64,000 bases of DNA from Flavobacteriales bacterium (GTDB taxonomy: Bacteria; Bacteroidota; Bacteroidia; Flavobacteriales_C; GCA-002722245). Under the pieces are notes generated by a model, which was given only the letters and a program-made list of their open reading frames with translations, searched no databases and had not been told where the DNA came from. The stretch covers positions 87,827 through 151,826 of the forward strand of contig JAHEZM010000006.1 of the NCBI GenBank assembly GCA_023251075.1, written 5' to 3'. Below, one piece after another: positions 17,994-26,789 of this stretch. A program made the position numbers and the translations under genes. How positions within the stretch are numbered: the first letter of the stretch is position 1; each line of letters starts with the position of its first letter.

Positions 17994-18177
17994 CAGTAAA
18001 TTACCGTCGGTTTTAACCGACGGAAAAAAGAATATGTGCAGGGGGCTTTAGCCAAAATATTATTTCGGCTAAAGCCAGTTATGAATACAATCAAATCCGT
18101 CGGTTAAAACCGACGGCAATTGAAAACAAAACACTACAAGATTGTTTCATTTTTGGGTACAAAATCTTGCAATGACG
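17994..18177. repeat. Composite palindromic repeat, copy A
   Basis: Three modules: two outer CCGTCGGTT-type palindromes (about 18004-18023 and 18097-18116) in inverted orientation, an inner hairpin with GGCTTTAGCC / GGCTAAAGCC arms (about 18044-18076), and a tail to 18177 ending GCAATGACG that matches the right arm of the 5568-5701 repeat with a few changes. The element lies between convergent recQ and the glycosyltransferase gene. A close copy is at 24102-24287. No ORF is present. Confidence 0.88.
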
Positions 18178-18189
18178 CTTTGAAAAAAC

Positions 18190-19416
18190 CTACTTATTTT
18201 TTTCCTCTATCCATTTCGATAAGTACTTTGTACTTTGAATAGAGTGATGCATGAGCATCGAACCAATGAAATTTGTTTGTCGGTGTTTGCTTAAATTATT
18301 TTGAAGTTCAGCAATTTTTTTAACTAAATCTTTTTCTGCCGACATATCCGAAAATCGACTTTTCAAAATATTGAATCCGTTTTGTTGGGCTTGCTCCCAC
18401 TCTGTTTTATTTTGATAAAACGCTATCGCCTGATCGGCAAATTCCTGTGCATCTTCGGTAACAAATCCATTCCAAAGCATTCCTCCTTTCAAGCCCTCTA
18501 CACCTACTTCACTAGTAATACTGGGTGTACCGCACAACATTGCTTCGGCCAACTTTCCTTTTATACCCGCACCAAAACGCAAAGGAGCCAAACAAACTCT
18601 GGCATTTTTCATTACCTCCAAAGCATCTTCGGCCCTGCCCATAATATAAAATCCTTCTTTGGGATTATGCAGTTGTTCTACTTTCTGACTGGCATAAGAA
18701 CCATACACTTTCAATTGGACATTGGGCATTTTCTTCAGAATCAAAGGCCAAATTTTTTCTTTCAAATAACGAACAGAATCCCAATTGGGTTCGTGTTTAA
18801 AATTACCTATCGTTACAAAATCCTGCCGGCTTTCATAACCCGGTAGTTCACTCCAAACAATGCTTTCGTTTTGAATTTTGTAAGGAAGATAAAAGAGTAA
18901 ATCTTTATTGAATTTGAAAACGTCTTTCAACCAATCCATTTCAGCATCAGAAATAATTAAATTCAAATCGCTGCGGTACATACTGGCCATTTCTCTTTTA
19001 GAAATATCAGCACTTAATAAAGTATCTATTAAATTTTCTTTGGTTTTTAAAACCTGTTGTCGACACAAACGCAAACAGTGTAAATCAATAGTTTCAATGA
19101 TTCGAAGGGCGTTCGGGCAAGCTTCTGCTACACGCCATCCAAATTGTTCTTCCATTGTAAAGCGATCGAAAATCACCACTTCGGGATTGAGTTCTTTTAC
19201 AAAAGCATTGAAACTTTCATTGTTTAACTCAATAGATTTTTGATCAATTCCCAGCGACTGAATATCTTCTGCAAATTCACTTTCTGCTGTAGCACTGGCA
19301 TAAGTTACCTGCCAATTATTTTTTAGAAACAAATTCAGTAATTGCATGAGTCGGGTGCCCCCTGCTGATGACTTAGGCTCGGGCCACACTGCACCAATAA
19401 ACAGAATTTTTTGCAT
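18190..19416 (-). CDS. Glycosyltransferase, GT4-like (group 1)
   Basis: A 408-residue GT-B enzyme. ATG at 19416 starts MQKILFIGAVWPEPKSSAGG, the Gly-rich N-terminal loop of the family; a TTG two codons upstream is less likely. The C-terminal nucleotide-sugar domain is recognisable: FVTIGNFKHEPNWDSVRYL, then VCLAPLRFGAGIKGKLAEAM with the Glu of the EX7E-type region, and GTPSITSEVGVEGL. It likely transfers a sugar onto a surface glycan or lipid carrier; donor and acceptor are unknown. No other polysaccharide genes adjoin it. Confidence 0.85.
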   Translation of the reverse strand: MQKILFIGAVWPEPKSSAGGTRLMQLLNLFLKNNWQVTYASATAESEFAEDIQSLGIDQKSIELNNESFNAFVKELNPEVVIFDRFTMEEQFGWRVAEACPNALRIIETIDLHCLRLCRQQVLKTKENLIDTLLSADISKREMASMYRSDLNLIISDAEMDWLKDVFKFNKDLLFYLPYKIQNESIVWSELPGYESRQDFVTIGNFKHEPNWDSVRYLKEKIWPLILKKMPNVQLKVYGSYASQKVEQLHNPKEGFYIMGRAEDALEVMKNARVCLAPLRFGAGIKGKLAEAMLCGTPSITSEVGVEGLKGGMLWNGFVTEDAQEFADQAIAFYQNKTEWEQAQQNGFNILKSRFSDMSAEKDLVKKIAELQNNLSKHRQTNFIGSMLMHHSIQSTKYLSKWIEEKNK

Positions 19417-19579
19417 GCCCAAAAGTAAGTATAATCTCTATCAACAAAGAGAAATAATTACTATGAGTATTGCAATACCCAATAAAAAAACGATTTCAAA
19501 TTGATTGTTCACGCCGCTCTTTTCCATACACATCCTTTTGATGCTAACGGAATCAAGTAAAAATAAATTGTATTGATTT

Positions 19580-20161
19580 TTAGCCGTGAACTCTTTCCTG
19601 ACTACCATAGTTAGCAATAATCTTTGCTTCCCCTTCCAGCCATTCTTTCCAGCGCTGGTTAACATCTATACGCTCACTATATTTTCTGGCGTAACTTAAA
19701 AACATAGTATAATGATTGGCTTCACTAATCATTAAATCGCGATAAAACTTAGCCAACTCTTCATCTTTTATATTTTCCGATAAAACTTTGAAACGCTCAC
19801 AACTTCTGGCTTCTATCATGGCGGCAAACAATAAGCGTTCAATCAACTGATCATTTCTGGTGCCCCCTTTTCTCATGAACTTGTACAATTCTTTCACGTA
19901 ATCGTCGGCACGTTCTCTACCAAAAGTATATCCTCGTTTTTTAATCAAAGCATGCACTTGTTCGAAATGGGTAATTTCTTCTTTTGCCAAAGCCAGCATA
20001 TCTACCACCAAATCATCTAACTCCGAATTCAAAGTAACAATAGTAATGGCATTCGTTGCAGCCTTTTGCTCACACCAGGCATGATCGGTAAGAATTTCTT
20101 CTAAATTTCCTTCTGCAATATTGGCCCAACGAGGATCGGTAGGCAATTTTAAACCTAACAT
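19580..20161 (-). CDS. miaE: tRNA-(ms2io6A)-hydroxylase, MiaE-like
   Basis: A 193-residue ferritin-like diiron enzyme that hydroxylates the isopentenyl side chain of ms2i6A37 in tRNA. The two Glu-xx-His motifs of the diiron site are present at E62-H65 (EEITHFEQVH) and E147-H150 (ISEANHY), with further helix carboxylates at E31 and E117. The opening LPTDPRWANIA and ending KEWLEGEAKIIANYG agree with the family, as does the length. It appears to be transcribed alone. Confidence 0.9.
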   Translation of the reverse strand: MLGLKLPTDPRWANIAEGNLEEILTDHAWCEQKAATNAITIVTLNSELDDLVVDMLALAKEEITHFEQVHALIKKRGYTFGRERADDYVKELYKFMRKGGTRNDQLIERLLFAAMIEARSCERFKVLSENIKDEELAKFYRDLMISEANHYTMFLSYARKYSERIDVNQRWKEWLEGEAKIIANYGSQERVHG

Positions 20162-20266
20162 AATTTTAACTTTGTGAGGGAATAAAGATAAGTGAATGTT
20201 TATTAAAAAAATAAAAAATGAATTTTAGCTGAAAGATTTGACTTAACCTTGTGTAGTAATAAAAAT

Positions 20267-20977
20267 ATGAAATATTTACTTCTTTTTCTAGCAGTTATTT
20301 GTGGTATGTGGCTGTTGTTAGGAACACCTATAGCACAAGATAATTCCTATCACAATTTTCAAGACAACAACACCTTACTGGCAATACCCAATTTCTGGAA
20401 TGTAGTTTCGAATTTACCTTTCCTGATGATAGGAATTATGGCTTTAATTAAAATACAATGGAAATCAAACGACAGGCTTAAAACACTTAAAATTACTTTA
20501 GCTACAGGGATCTTGCTTACAGGTTTGGGCTCTGGATTTTATCATTGGCACCCAAAAAACTTTACCTTAATATGGGATAGAATTCCAATGACTATCGTTT
20601 TTACTTCTTTCTTTTTTATGCTTCTATACAATAGGTATAAAAAGAAATTGATTTTAAAATGGTTTTGGCCCAGTATAATCATTGCCGCCGGAACAGTTTT
20701 CTATTGGTATTTGGGGGAATTGCATGGTAAAGGTGATTTAAGACCTTATGCTATTGTTCAGTTTGCACCGATAGTGATTACCTTATTCATGTTGTTCGAT
20801 TTACAATTTTTGAAACAACATAAATCTATACTATTCGCCTTCCTCTTCTATATAATAGCGAAACTTTTAGAACATTACGATGAACAGGTTGCAGAATTCA
20901 TTTTTATTGGCGGCCATCCCTTAAAGCATTTATTTGCCGCTCTATCTTGCTGGTTTTTAGTAAAAGAGAAAGAATAA
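20267..20977 (+). CDS. Ceramidase-like (CREST superfamily) membrane protein
   Basis: A 236-residue protein with about seven membrane helices. ATG at 20267 begins the first helix; an upstream TTG at 20249 is less likely. The CREST-superfamily metal ligands are visible: H93/H95 in GSGFYHWHP, D104 in IWDRIPM, and H217/H221 in GGHPLKHLFAAL. Alkaline ceramidases cleave the N-acyl chain of ceramides; many bacterial members are uncharacterised hydrolases, so ceramide as substrate is only a hypothesis, though many Bacteroidota make sphingolipids. It reads away from miaE and precedes a lipoprotein gene by 36 bases. Confidence 0.75.
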   Translation: MKYLLLFLAVICGMWLLLGTPIAQDNSYHNFQDNNTLLAIPNFWNVVSNLPFLMIGIMALIKIQWKSNDRLKTLKITLATGILLTGLGSGFYHWHPKNFTLIWDRIPMTIVFTSFFFMLLYNRYKKKLILKWFWPSIIIAAGTVFYWYLGELHGKGDLRPYAIVQFAPIVITLFMLFDLQFLKQHKSILFAFLFYIIAKLLEHYDEQVAEFIFIGGHPLKHLFAALSCWFLVKEKE

Positions 20978-21012
20978 TTAGCGCTAAATTTCTATCTTAG
21001 AAAAAAATCCTG

Positions 21013-21804
21013 TTGAAGCTTTTTTACACCTATATTATATGTATGTTAATTTGCACACTCTATTCGTGTGTGGGCGAAGAAGCTAATGCCGTAAAATCTA
21101 CTCCTGTTACAAACCAGGAATATAGCGCTAAGGAAGCAATAGTTGAAAATAACTCAAAAGAAAATACCAGCAAAAAGGAACCTGATTCGCTAAACAAAAG
21201 CCCCAATACTAGAACCGAAAATATCAAAAGGAAAAATGCCGATGTTCATATTTTCGATGATAAAGGAATTAACACCAGAAGTATTATTTATCAAGATGTA
21301 AATGGAGTAAGCTTAAAAAACATTTACCTATATGATGCACATGGCAATAAAACCCAATGGGAAAAATACAATGAGAAAGGTCTTTTACTGGAAAAATACG
21401 TGTATCAAAACGACGATAAAGGAAATGTTGTAGAGAAAAAACGCTTTAAAGAAAAGGATTCACTGCAATTTAAGTTCAAGTTCAAATACAATGAACAAGG
21501 AAAAAAAACAGAATGGGTAAGTTTCAATTCCGATGGAAAAGCCGGACATACTTTTCAATACAAATACGATCGGGAAGGAAAAGAGATTGAGTGGAAAAGT
21601 TTAGATGCCGGCGGAATTCAAGAAGGAAGAAACACTTATGAATACGATGAATTCGGCAGAAAAAAACTGTGGAATCACTTTAATGAAAAAGATCAGTTAG
21701 AATATCAATACATCTACACTTACGAGGCAGACGGCAAGCAGCACGGTGAAATGAAAAAGCTGATGAACGACTCGGAAATCTTCGATAATAAAAAGGTAAA
21801 GTAA
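21013..21804 (+). CDS. Lipoprotein with YD-like repeats
   Basis: A 263-residue lipoprotein. TTG at 21013 starts a signal peptide with a lipobox ending at Cys19 (LICTLYSCVG); starting at the ATG at 21043 would leave too short a signal. After a Ser/Thr/Asn/Lys linker, five to six degenerate repeats of roughly 22-28 residues follow the pattern Y-D-x-x-G-x-x-x-x-W-x-x-(F/Y)-N (for example YDAHGNKTQWEKYNEKG and YDREGKEIEWKSLDAGG). These resemble RHS/YD repeats or antitoxin-like YD proteins. No function is known. It is probably surface exposed or periplasmic. Confidence 0.7.
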   Translation: MKLFYTYIICMLICTLYSCVGEEANAVKSTPVTNQEYSAKEAIVENNSKENTSKKEPDSLNKSPNTRTENIKRKNADVHIFDDKGINTRSIIYQDVNGVSLKNIYLYDAHGNKTQWEKYNEKGLLLEKYVYQNDDKGNVVEKKRFKEKDSLQFKFKFKYNEQGKKTEWVSFNSDGKAGHTFQYKYDREGKEIEWKSLDAGGIQEGRNTYEYDEFGRKKLWNHFNEKDQLEYQYIYTYEADGKQHGEMKKLMNDSEIFDNKKVK

Positions 21805-21814
21805 ATCTACACCT

Positions 21815-22219
21815 TTATAAATACGACTTAATTTTATCTAATAAATCATCTGGTCCTTTAATGGGTCGCTTTGTTATTCCATCAATACAAACAAGCGTTA
21901 CAGAAGCCTCTACAATTAAATCACCTTGCTCATTATAGATAGAAGATTCAAAAACAATTTTTACAGATGGAACCTGTTGAATAGTAGTTTTAATAGTGAG
22001 CAAATCATCATAAACAGCAGGTTTTTTATAGTTTATCGTGAGATTTACTACAGGCAACAACACCCCTCTGGCTTCTAAATCTTTATAAGGAAAGCCAGCG
22101 AATCTAAGGGCTTCCACCCTTCCTACCTCTAAATACGCAGCATAATTTCCGTAATAAACAAAACCCATTTGATCGGTTTCTGAATATCGAACTCTGATTT
22201 TCGTTTCGTGTAAAAACAT
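21815..22219 (-). CDS. Acyl-CoA thioesterase, YbgC/4HBT family
   Basis: A 134-residue hotdog-fold protein. The opening IRVRYSETDQMGFVYYGNYAAYLEVGRVEALR is the signature of the 4-hydroxybenzoyl-CoA thioesterase family: Asp in ETDQMG is the catalytic residue and the YxNYxxYxExGR helix follows. Family members hydrolyse short- or medium-chain acyl-CoA; YbgC itself associates with Tol-Pal in proteobacteria, but no tol genes are here. It diverges from dnaA. Confidence 0.92.
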   Translation of the reverse strand: MFLHETKIRVRYSETDQMGFVYYGNYAAYLEVGRVEALRFAGFPYKDLEARGVLLPVVNLTINYKKPAVYDDLLTIKTTIQQVPSVKIVFESSIYNEQGDLIVEASVTLVCIDGITKRPIKGPDDLLDKIKSYL

Positions 22220-22568
22220 TTTCTTTTTGTATTAAATATCTGAAAAATAAGACCTTAAAAATTACTTATTTTTTGTGTTTTTTTTTTCTCAAAACATAAC
22301 CAACTGGATTTGAGTAAAAAACAAAGATTAAGTAAAGTGAATTTCCTAAATTCAAAGGTAAATTACTCAAAAATAAAAACAAATTGAAGTGGTCTAAAAC
22401 ACCAGTAAAAACGACTAAAACAAATATTTTGATTTTGCAATAGGGTAATGAATTTTTTTTTCACTTTTTTTCTGCAATATTTGTTCACGATTCGGAATTG
22501 TTTTCGTAATATAGCGTTCCCAATCACAGGTAGATTAAAGTTAATAACCCGACACGATATATTTTTAA
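22220..22568. other. Intergenic region upstream of dnaA
   Basis: This 349-base, very AT-rich gap must hold the divergent promoters of the thioesterase gene and dnaA. Runs of T and A dominate. I could not find a DnaA box matching TTATCCACA or its complement, so an origin here is not supported. An open frame covering part of it (22363-22593) is low-complexity and not credible. Confidence 0.6.
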
Positions 22569-23999
22569 ATGGAGAAGACGCACGATAAAGCATGGAAAAA
22601 TTGCCTCGCAGTAATTAAAGATAATGTTAGCTTACAAAGTTTCAAGACATGGTTTGAACCGATAGTACCCCTAAAGTTGAAAAACAAAATTTTAACGATT
22701 CAAGTACCTAGTCAGTTTTTCTACGAATGGCTTGAAGAGCACTACATCACCTTACTGAAGAAAATTATTCAAAAAGAATTAGGAACAGGTGGACGTTTAG
22801 AATACAGCATTATCATGGATAACGCTCAACAAAACAACAAACCTTATTCTATTAAAATTCCAACCACCGATAAGAAAGCGATTAAAAATCCTTCTTTAAA
22901 CATGCCGTTGGATTTGAACCAAAACACTATTCGCAATCCGTTCATTATACCAGGTTTGAAAAAAGTAGTGGTAGATTCTCAATTGAATCCTAACTACTCT
23001 TTCGATAACTTTATTGAAGGAGATTGCAACCGATTGGCTCGCTCTGCGGGGTTTGCCGTAGCTAACAAACCAGGAGGAACTGCCTTCAATCCATTACTAG
23101 TATATGGTGATGTTGGTTTAGGTAAAACTCACTTGGCGAATGCTATTGGAATCGAAATCAAAAAGAACTATCCGAACAAAACCGTTTTGTATGTTTCTTC
23201 TGAAAAATTTACGCACCAATTCATTGATGCAGTTAGAAACAACACACAAAATGATTTCGTTCATTTCTATCAAATGATAGATGTTTTGATTATCGACGAT
23301 GTACAATTCTTCGCGGGTAAAGAAAAAACACAAGACGTATTCTTCCATATTTTTAATCACTTGCACCAAAACGGAAAACAGTTGGTTCTTACCTCTGATA
23401 AACCTCCCGTAGAATTGCAAGGAATGGAACAACGCTTACTTTCCAGATTCAAATGGGGACTTTCAGCTGATTTACAAGCGCCAGATCTTGAAACCAGAAT
23501 TGCAGTATTGAACAAAAAAATGTACGCCGATGGTATTGAACTTCCTAAAGAAGTAGTAGAATATTTAGCTTACAGCATCACTACTAATATTCGCGAATTA
23601 GAAGGTGCGTTAATCTCTTTGATCGCTCAGTCTTCATTGAATAAAAAAGCTATCACTCTTGATTTAGCAAAACAGATGATCGACAAGTTTGTGAAAAACA
23701 CAGCTCGTGAAGTATCTATCGATTATATTCAAAAAGTGGTTTGCGATTATTTCAGCCTGCCATTAGAGTTAATGAAATCAAAAACTCGTAAACGTGAGGT
23801 GGTACAAGCCCGTCAGATTGCGATGTACTTCTCTAAAAATCTTACAAAATCTTCATTGGCAACCATTGGTATGCACTGCGGAGGTAAAGATCACGCTACG
23901 GTTTTACATGCTTGTCGAACTGTAAACAACCTAATGGAAACCGACAAACGCTTCAGAGTTTACGTAAACGATATTGAAAAGAAAATCAATTTGAGTTAA
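22569..23999 (+). CDS. dnaA: Chromosomal replication initiator DnaA
   Basis: A 476-residue initiator. Domain I (residues 1-85) opens WKNCLAVIKDNVSLQSFKTWFEPI, a linker spans about 90-135, and the AAA+ domain III has Walker A GDVGLGKTHLANAIG, Walker B VLIIDDVQFFAGK and the sensor region LTSDKPPVELQGMEQRLLSRF. Domain IV ends with the helix-turn-helix signature GMHCGGKDHATVLHACRTV that reads DnaA boxes. Length is typical. It is followed by a strong intrinsic terminator, so it is transcribed alone rather than with dnaN. Confidence 0.98.
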   Translation: MEKTHDKAWKNCLAVIKDNVSLQSFKTWFEPIVPLKLKNKILTIQVPSQFFYEWLEEHYITLLKKIIQKELGTGGRLEYSIIMDNAQQNNKPYSIKIPTTDKKAIKNPSLNMPLDLNQNTIRNPFIIPGLKKVVVDSQLNPNYSFDNFIEGDCNRLARSAGFAVANKPGGTAFNPLLVYGDVGLGKTHLANAIGIEIKKNYPNKTVLYVSSEKFTHQFIDAVRNNTQNDFVHFYQMIDVLIIDDVQFFAGKEKTQDVFFHIFNHLHQNGKQLVLTSDKPPVELQGMEQRLLSRFKWGLSADLQAPDLETRIAVLNKKMYADGIELPKEVVEYLAYSITTNIRELEGALISLIAQSSLNKKAITLDLAKQMIDKFVKNTAREVSIDYIQKVVCDYFSLPLELMKSKTRKREVVQARQIAMYFSKNLTKSSLATIGMHCGGKDHATVLHACRTVNNLMETDKRFRVYVNDIEKKINLS

Positions 24000-24014
24000 T
24001 CAAATTTCACAACA

Positions 24015-24047
24015 CGAAAAGAGGGAACAATTGTTCCCTCTTTTTTT
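24015..24047 (+). terminator. Intrinsic terminator of dnaA
   Basis: GAGGGAACAA at 24021-24030 pairs with TTGTTCCCTC at 24031-24040, followed by seven T. The stem is perfect and GC-rich for this genome. Confidence 0.9.
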
Positions 24048-24101
24048 AATACAAAAATTTCTTTCCCTCCTTTTAAGATACTTATTTATCCAATAAACTT
24101 C

Positions 24102-24287
24102 CTGTAAATTGCCGACGGTTTTAACCGACGGGAAAAAGAACACATACAGGGCTTTAGCCAAAAAATATAATTTCGGCTAAAGCCACTATGAAAATAATTA
24201 AATCCGTCGGTTGAAACCGACGGCAATTTGAAACTAAAAAGATTATATGATTGCTTCATCCGTCGGTTAACGGATATCGCAACGACG
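24102..24287. repeat. Composite palindromic repeat, copy B (recombinant tail)
   Basis: Same module order as the repeat at 17994-18177: outer CCGACGGTT/CCGTCGGTT palindromes, inner GGCTTTAGCC hairpin, then a tail starting GATTGCTTCAT. In this copy the middle of the tail is replaced by a CCGTCGGTTAACGGA palindrome before the end TCGCAACGACG, so it looks like a recombinant between modules. It lies between the convergent ends of dnaA and the gene at 24296. Confidence 0.85.
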
Positions 24288-24295
24288 AACGGACC

Positions 24296-24628
24296 CTATG
24301 ATTTACTAATTAAACTCTCATCAAGTGTATCGATAGAATCAACTAATTTTTTCGACCACATATTTTTTAAAATGGCATACAATCCCCAGCAGGCTAACAA
24401 ACCAAAAGGCAGAGCAATTAATCCTAAAACCAAACTATTTTGATCCTCAATAAAAGACTCATTACCCATCAACATAGATATAAGTGCTATTATAATACCA
24501 CCTATAAAACTTCCAACATAATATATTGCAATGCCTAAAATGGCAAAACCCCATTTGTGTTTACCATATTCAACAGCCAGTTCCGCAAATTTTTTCCAAA
24601 TAAAATAAATGAGTAATAAGCCTAACAT
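24296..24628 (-). CDS. Small membrane protein of unknown function
   Basis: A 110-residue protein with hydrophobic segments at about residues 1-10, 27-50 (FAILGIAIYYVGSFIGGIIIALIS) and 66-87 (LVLGLIALPFGLLACWGLYAILK), and a short acidic C-terminus. No family recognised. ATG at 24628 and normal codon use support a real gene. It lies downstream of the TPR phosphatase gene only in map order: both are on the minus strand with a 62-base gap, and a weak terminator separates them. Confidence 0.6.
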   Translation of the reverse strand: MLGLLLIYFIWKKFAELAVEYGKHKWGFAILGIAIYYVGSFIGGIIIALISMLMGNESFIEDQNSLVLGLIALPFGLLACWGLYAILKNMWSKKLVDSIDTLDESLISKS

Positions 24629-24666
24629 AAAAAATGAATTTTGTTTATTGAACTAATATAGGAAAG

Positions 24667-24690
24667 AAAAAAACATCTACTCTTAGTAGC
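24667..24690 (-). terminator. Weak intrinsic terminator candidate
   Basis: On the minus strand CTACT (24685-24689) and AGTAG (24677-24681) form a five-pair stem with a 3-base loop, followed after a few bases by seven T (24667-24673). It directly follows the TPR phosphatase gene. The stem is short. Confidence 0.35.
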
Positions 24691-26664
24691 TTATATTTTA
24701 ACCGCAATAATTAAAATATCATCGGTTTGATCTTTATTCCCTTTCCATTCATTTACCTTTTTCTGAATAACTTCTCTTTGTTCAGCCATTGGAAGATGAT
24801 GAATGCTTAAAAGTAAATCGGATAATTGTCGGTACTTGAATTTTTTACCTTCCGGTCCACCGAACTGATCGGCAATACCATCGGTAAAAGTATAAATCAC
24901 ATCACCATGTTCTAATAATAATGAATGATCGGTAAAATCTTTATTGTGCTCCATATGTTTTCCTACGGGCATTTTATCACCTTTATATTCCGTCAATTTA
25001 TTTTCTCGAACCAGCCAAAGCGAACTATTGGCGGCGGCAAAATTCAATGTCACGTTATCAATATCAAATTCACACAAAACACAATCCATACCATCTTGTG
25101 AATTTTCATTTCCTTTTGGATTGAGTGCTTTTATAATTTGTTTTCGTTGTTCATTTAAAATAGCTGAAGGGGAGGTAATATTTTTTTCTACAATAATTTC
25201 ATTTAAAAAAGAAATATTTAATAAACTCATGAAAGCACCTGGAACACCGTGTCCGGTACAATCAGCAGTAACCAGATAAAATTTTCTATTGTGCTGAACA
25301 GCCCAATAAAAATCTCCCGAAACAATATCCTTGGGTTGATAATAAATAAAGAACTCTAAATTCAAATGCGCTTTAATATACTCATCGCTGGTAAGTAATG
25401 CTCTTTGAATTCTTCGTGCATAAACAATAGAATCACGAATATTTTTATGCTGTTCATCACTTCTTTCTTTTTGCTTGGAAATAATATTTCTTTGTCGCTG
25501 CACCTGATCTACCCTCTTATACAAAAACACAGAAAACACCCCTACAGTTATCAAGCCCATCACTACCGAAATTAATATTATAATCAATGTCTTGTTCTCT
25601 CCTTCATTCAACATTTTTTCAGCATCTTTCTCTTTCTGCAACAACTTAATCTCTTTATCTTTTTTCTCATGTTCGTACATGGATTGTAGTTGAAAAGATC
25701 TTTTGCCATTTTCCTCACGCAAAACACTATCCTTATATAAAGAATATAATTTTTGATTTAAAAACGCATTTTTAAAATCACCTTCGGCTGAATCGGTTAA
25801 AGCCATTCCTAAATAAGCACTTACCAAAACATCTTTAGCATCTACTTTTTTAGCTTGTGTTAAAGCAATATTGAAGTCGTTTCGGGCTTTTTTAGAATCG
25901 CCCAGTAATAAATGAACATATCCTACATCGGCATAACACAAAGCGATACCAATTTTATCTCCGTATCCTTTTTTAATTTCAATACACTCATAATAATACT
26001 TTAATGATTTTTCATATTGACCAAGGCGTTTGTAGATATTGCCATAACTTGTATAAGTATAACCCAAGCCCTGAAAATCGCCAATTTCCCTACAAATTTT
26101 CTCGCTCTTTTTAGCAAACTCAAGAGCTATTTCGTATTGACAAGTAGAATAATAAACAATGCTTAAATTTAACGCACAGTAAGCTACTCCCTGCTTGAAC
26201 CCTATGTTTTCAAAGTATGAAAGAGCTGCTAAATTATGGCCTTTAGCATCACTATATTTCATTTGAGCACACTCGGTAATTCCTATGTTCAATAAAACCC
26301 AACCAACATTTAGTGAATCACGCAAAGATTCTAAAATAGAAAGAGCTTTATATTGAAATTCAAGCGCACGAACATGATCTCCTCTATATTGATTCAATCG
26401 TCCGAAACTATAATAAGCTAATCCTTCACCCTTTTTAAATTTGATTCGCTCCGATAAAGTAAGCGCTTCATCAGAACGAATGGTAGCCATATGGATTTCG
26501 CCTGTTTCGGAATACGCTAAAGCCAATTGAACTAACGTGAGGGCTTTGGAGGTGTCGGATTTTAGAGTGGGTAGTGCTTTTAGTAAGGAATCAATTCGTT
26601 TATTTTGAGCATGAGATACACCGCATACTATTAATAATATAAAAAGTATAAATCTATCTCTCAT
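24691..26664 (-). CDS. TPR-sensor PP2C serine phosphatase (SpoIIE-like)
   Basis: A 657-residue protein. A signal peptide (ILFILLIVCGVSHAQ) is followed by seven or more tetratricopeptide repeats (residues 25-330; e.g. GLAYYSFGRLNQYRGDHVRAL, GYTYTSYGNIYKRLGQYEKSL), a basic/acidic coiled coil, one membrane helix (about 358-380), a second coil and a cytoplasmic PP2C domain (about 430-657). Motifs GDFYWAVQ, TADCTGHGVPGAF, QDGMDCVL, TFTDGIADQFGG and NKDQTDDILIIAVKI supply the metal ligands. The periplasmic TPR part probably senses a protein or peptide and gates the phosphatase. The linker SIVYARRIQRALL matches the phosphatase at 4214-5533. Confidence 0.9.
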   Translation of the reverse strand: MRDRFILFILLIVCGVSHAQNKRIDSLLKALPTLKSDTSKALTLVQLALAYSETGEIHMATIRSDEALTLSERIKFKKGEGLAYYSFGRLNQYRGDHVRALEFQYKALSILESLRDSLNVGWVLLNIGITECAQMKYSDAKGHNLAALSYFENIGFKQGVAYCALNLSIVYYSTCQYEIALEFAKKSEKICREIGDFQGLGYTYTSYGNIYKRLGQYEKSLKYYYECIEIKKGYGDKIGIALCYADVGYVHLLLGDSKKARNDFNIALTQAKKVDAKDVLVSAYLGMALTDSAEGDFKNAFLNQKLYSLYKDSVLREENGKRSFQLQSMYEHEKKDKEIKLLQKEKDAEKMLNEGENKTLIIILISVVMGLITVGVFSVFLYKRVDQVQRQRNIISKQKERSDEQHKNIRDSIVYARRIQRALLTSDEYIKAHLNLEFFIYYQPKDIVSGDFYWAVQHNRKFYLVTADCTGHGVPGAFMSLLNISFLNEIIVEKNITSPSAILNEQRKQIIKALNPKGNENSQDGMDCVLCEFDIDNVTLNFAAANSSLWLVRENKLTEYKGDKMPVGKHMEHNKDFTDHSLLLEHGDVIYTFTDGIADQFGGPEGKKFKYRQLSDLLLSIHHLPMAEQREVIQKKVNEWKGNKDQTDDILIIAVKI

Positions 26665-26789
26665 CTTAATATCCCCTATTACTCTTACCTTAATGTAGTT
26701 TTTTTTATTGAGAATAAAAAATGTACATCAAAAAGCAAAAAGTCCTCCTTAAAGAAATTAATTAATTTAGTACCTCAAACGATGAATTG

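Noticed and set aside
19441..19665. Minus-strand frame ending in a hydrophobic segment (FEIVFLLGIAILIVIISLC)
   Set aside because: Its first half overlaps miaE in another frame. A 30-residue membrane peptide from 19533 is possible, but there is no promoter or terminator to support it.
22363..22593. Frame upstream of dnaA on the minus strand
   Set aside because: Low-complexity AT-rich translation overlapping the dnaA start; not gene-like.
24228..24443. 71-codon plus-strand frame
   Set aside because: Starts inside the composite repeat and is antisense to the small membrane protein gene.
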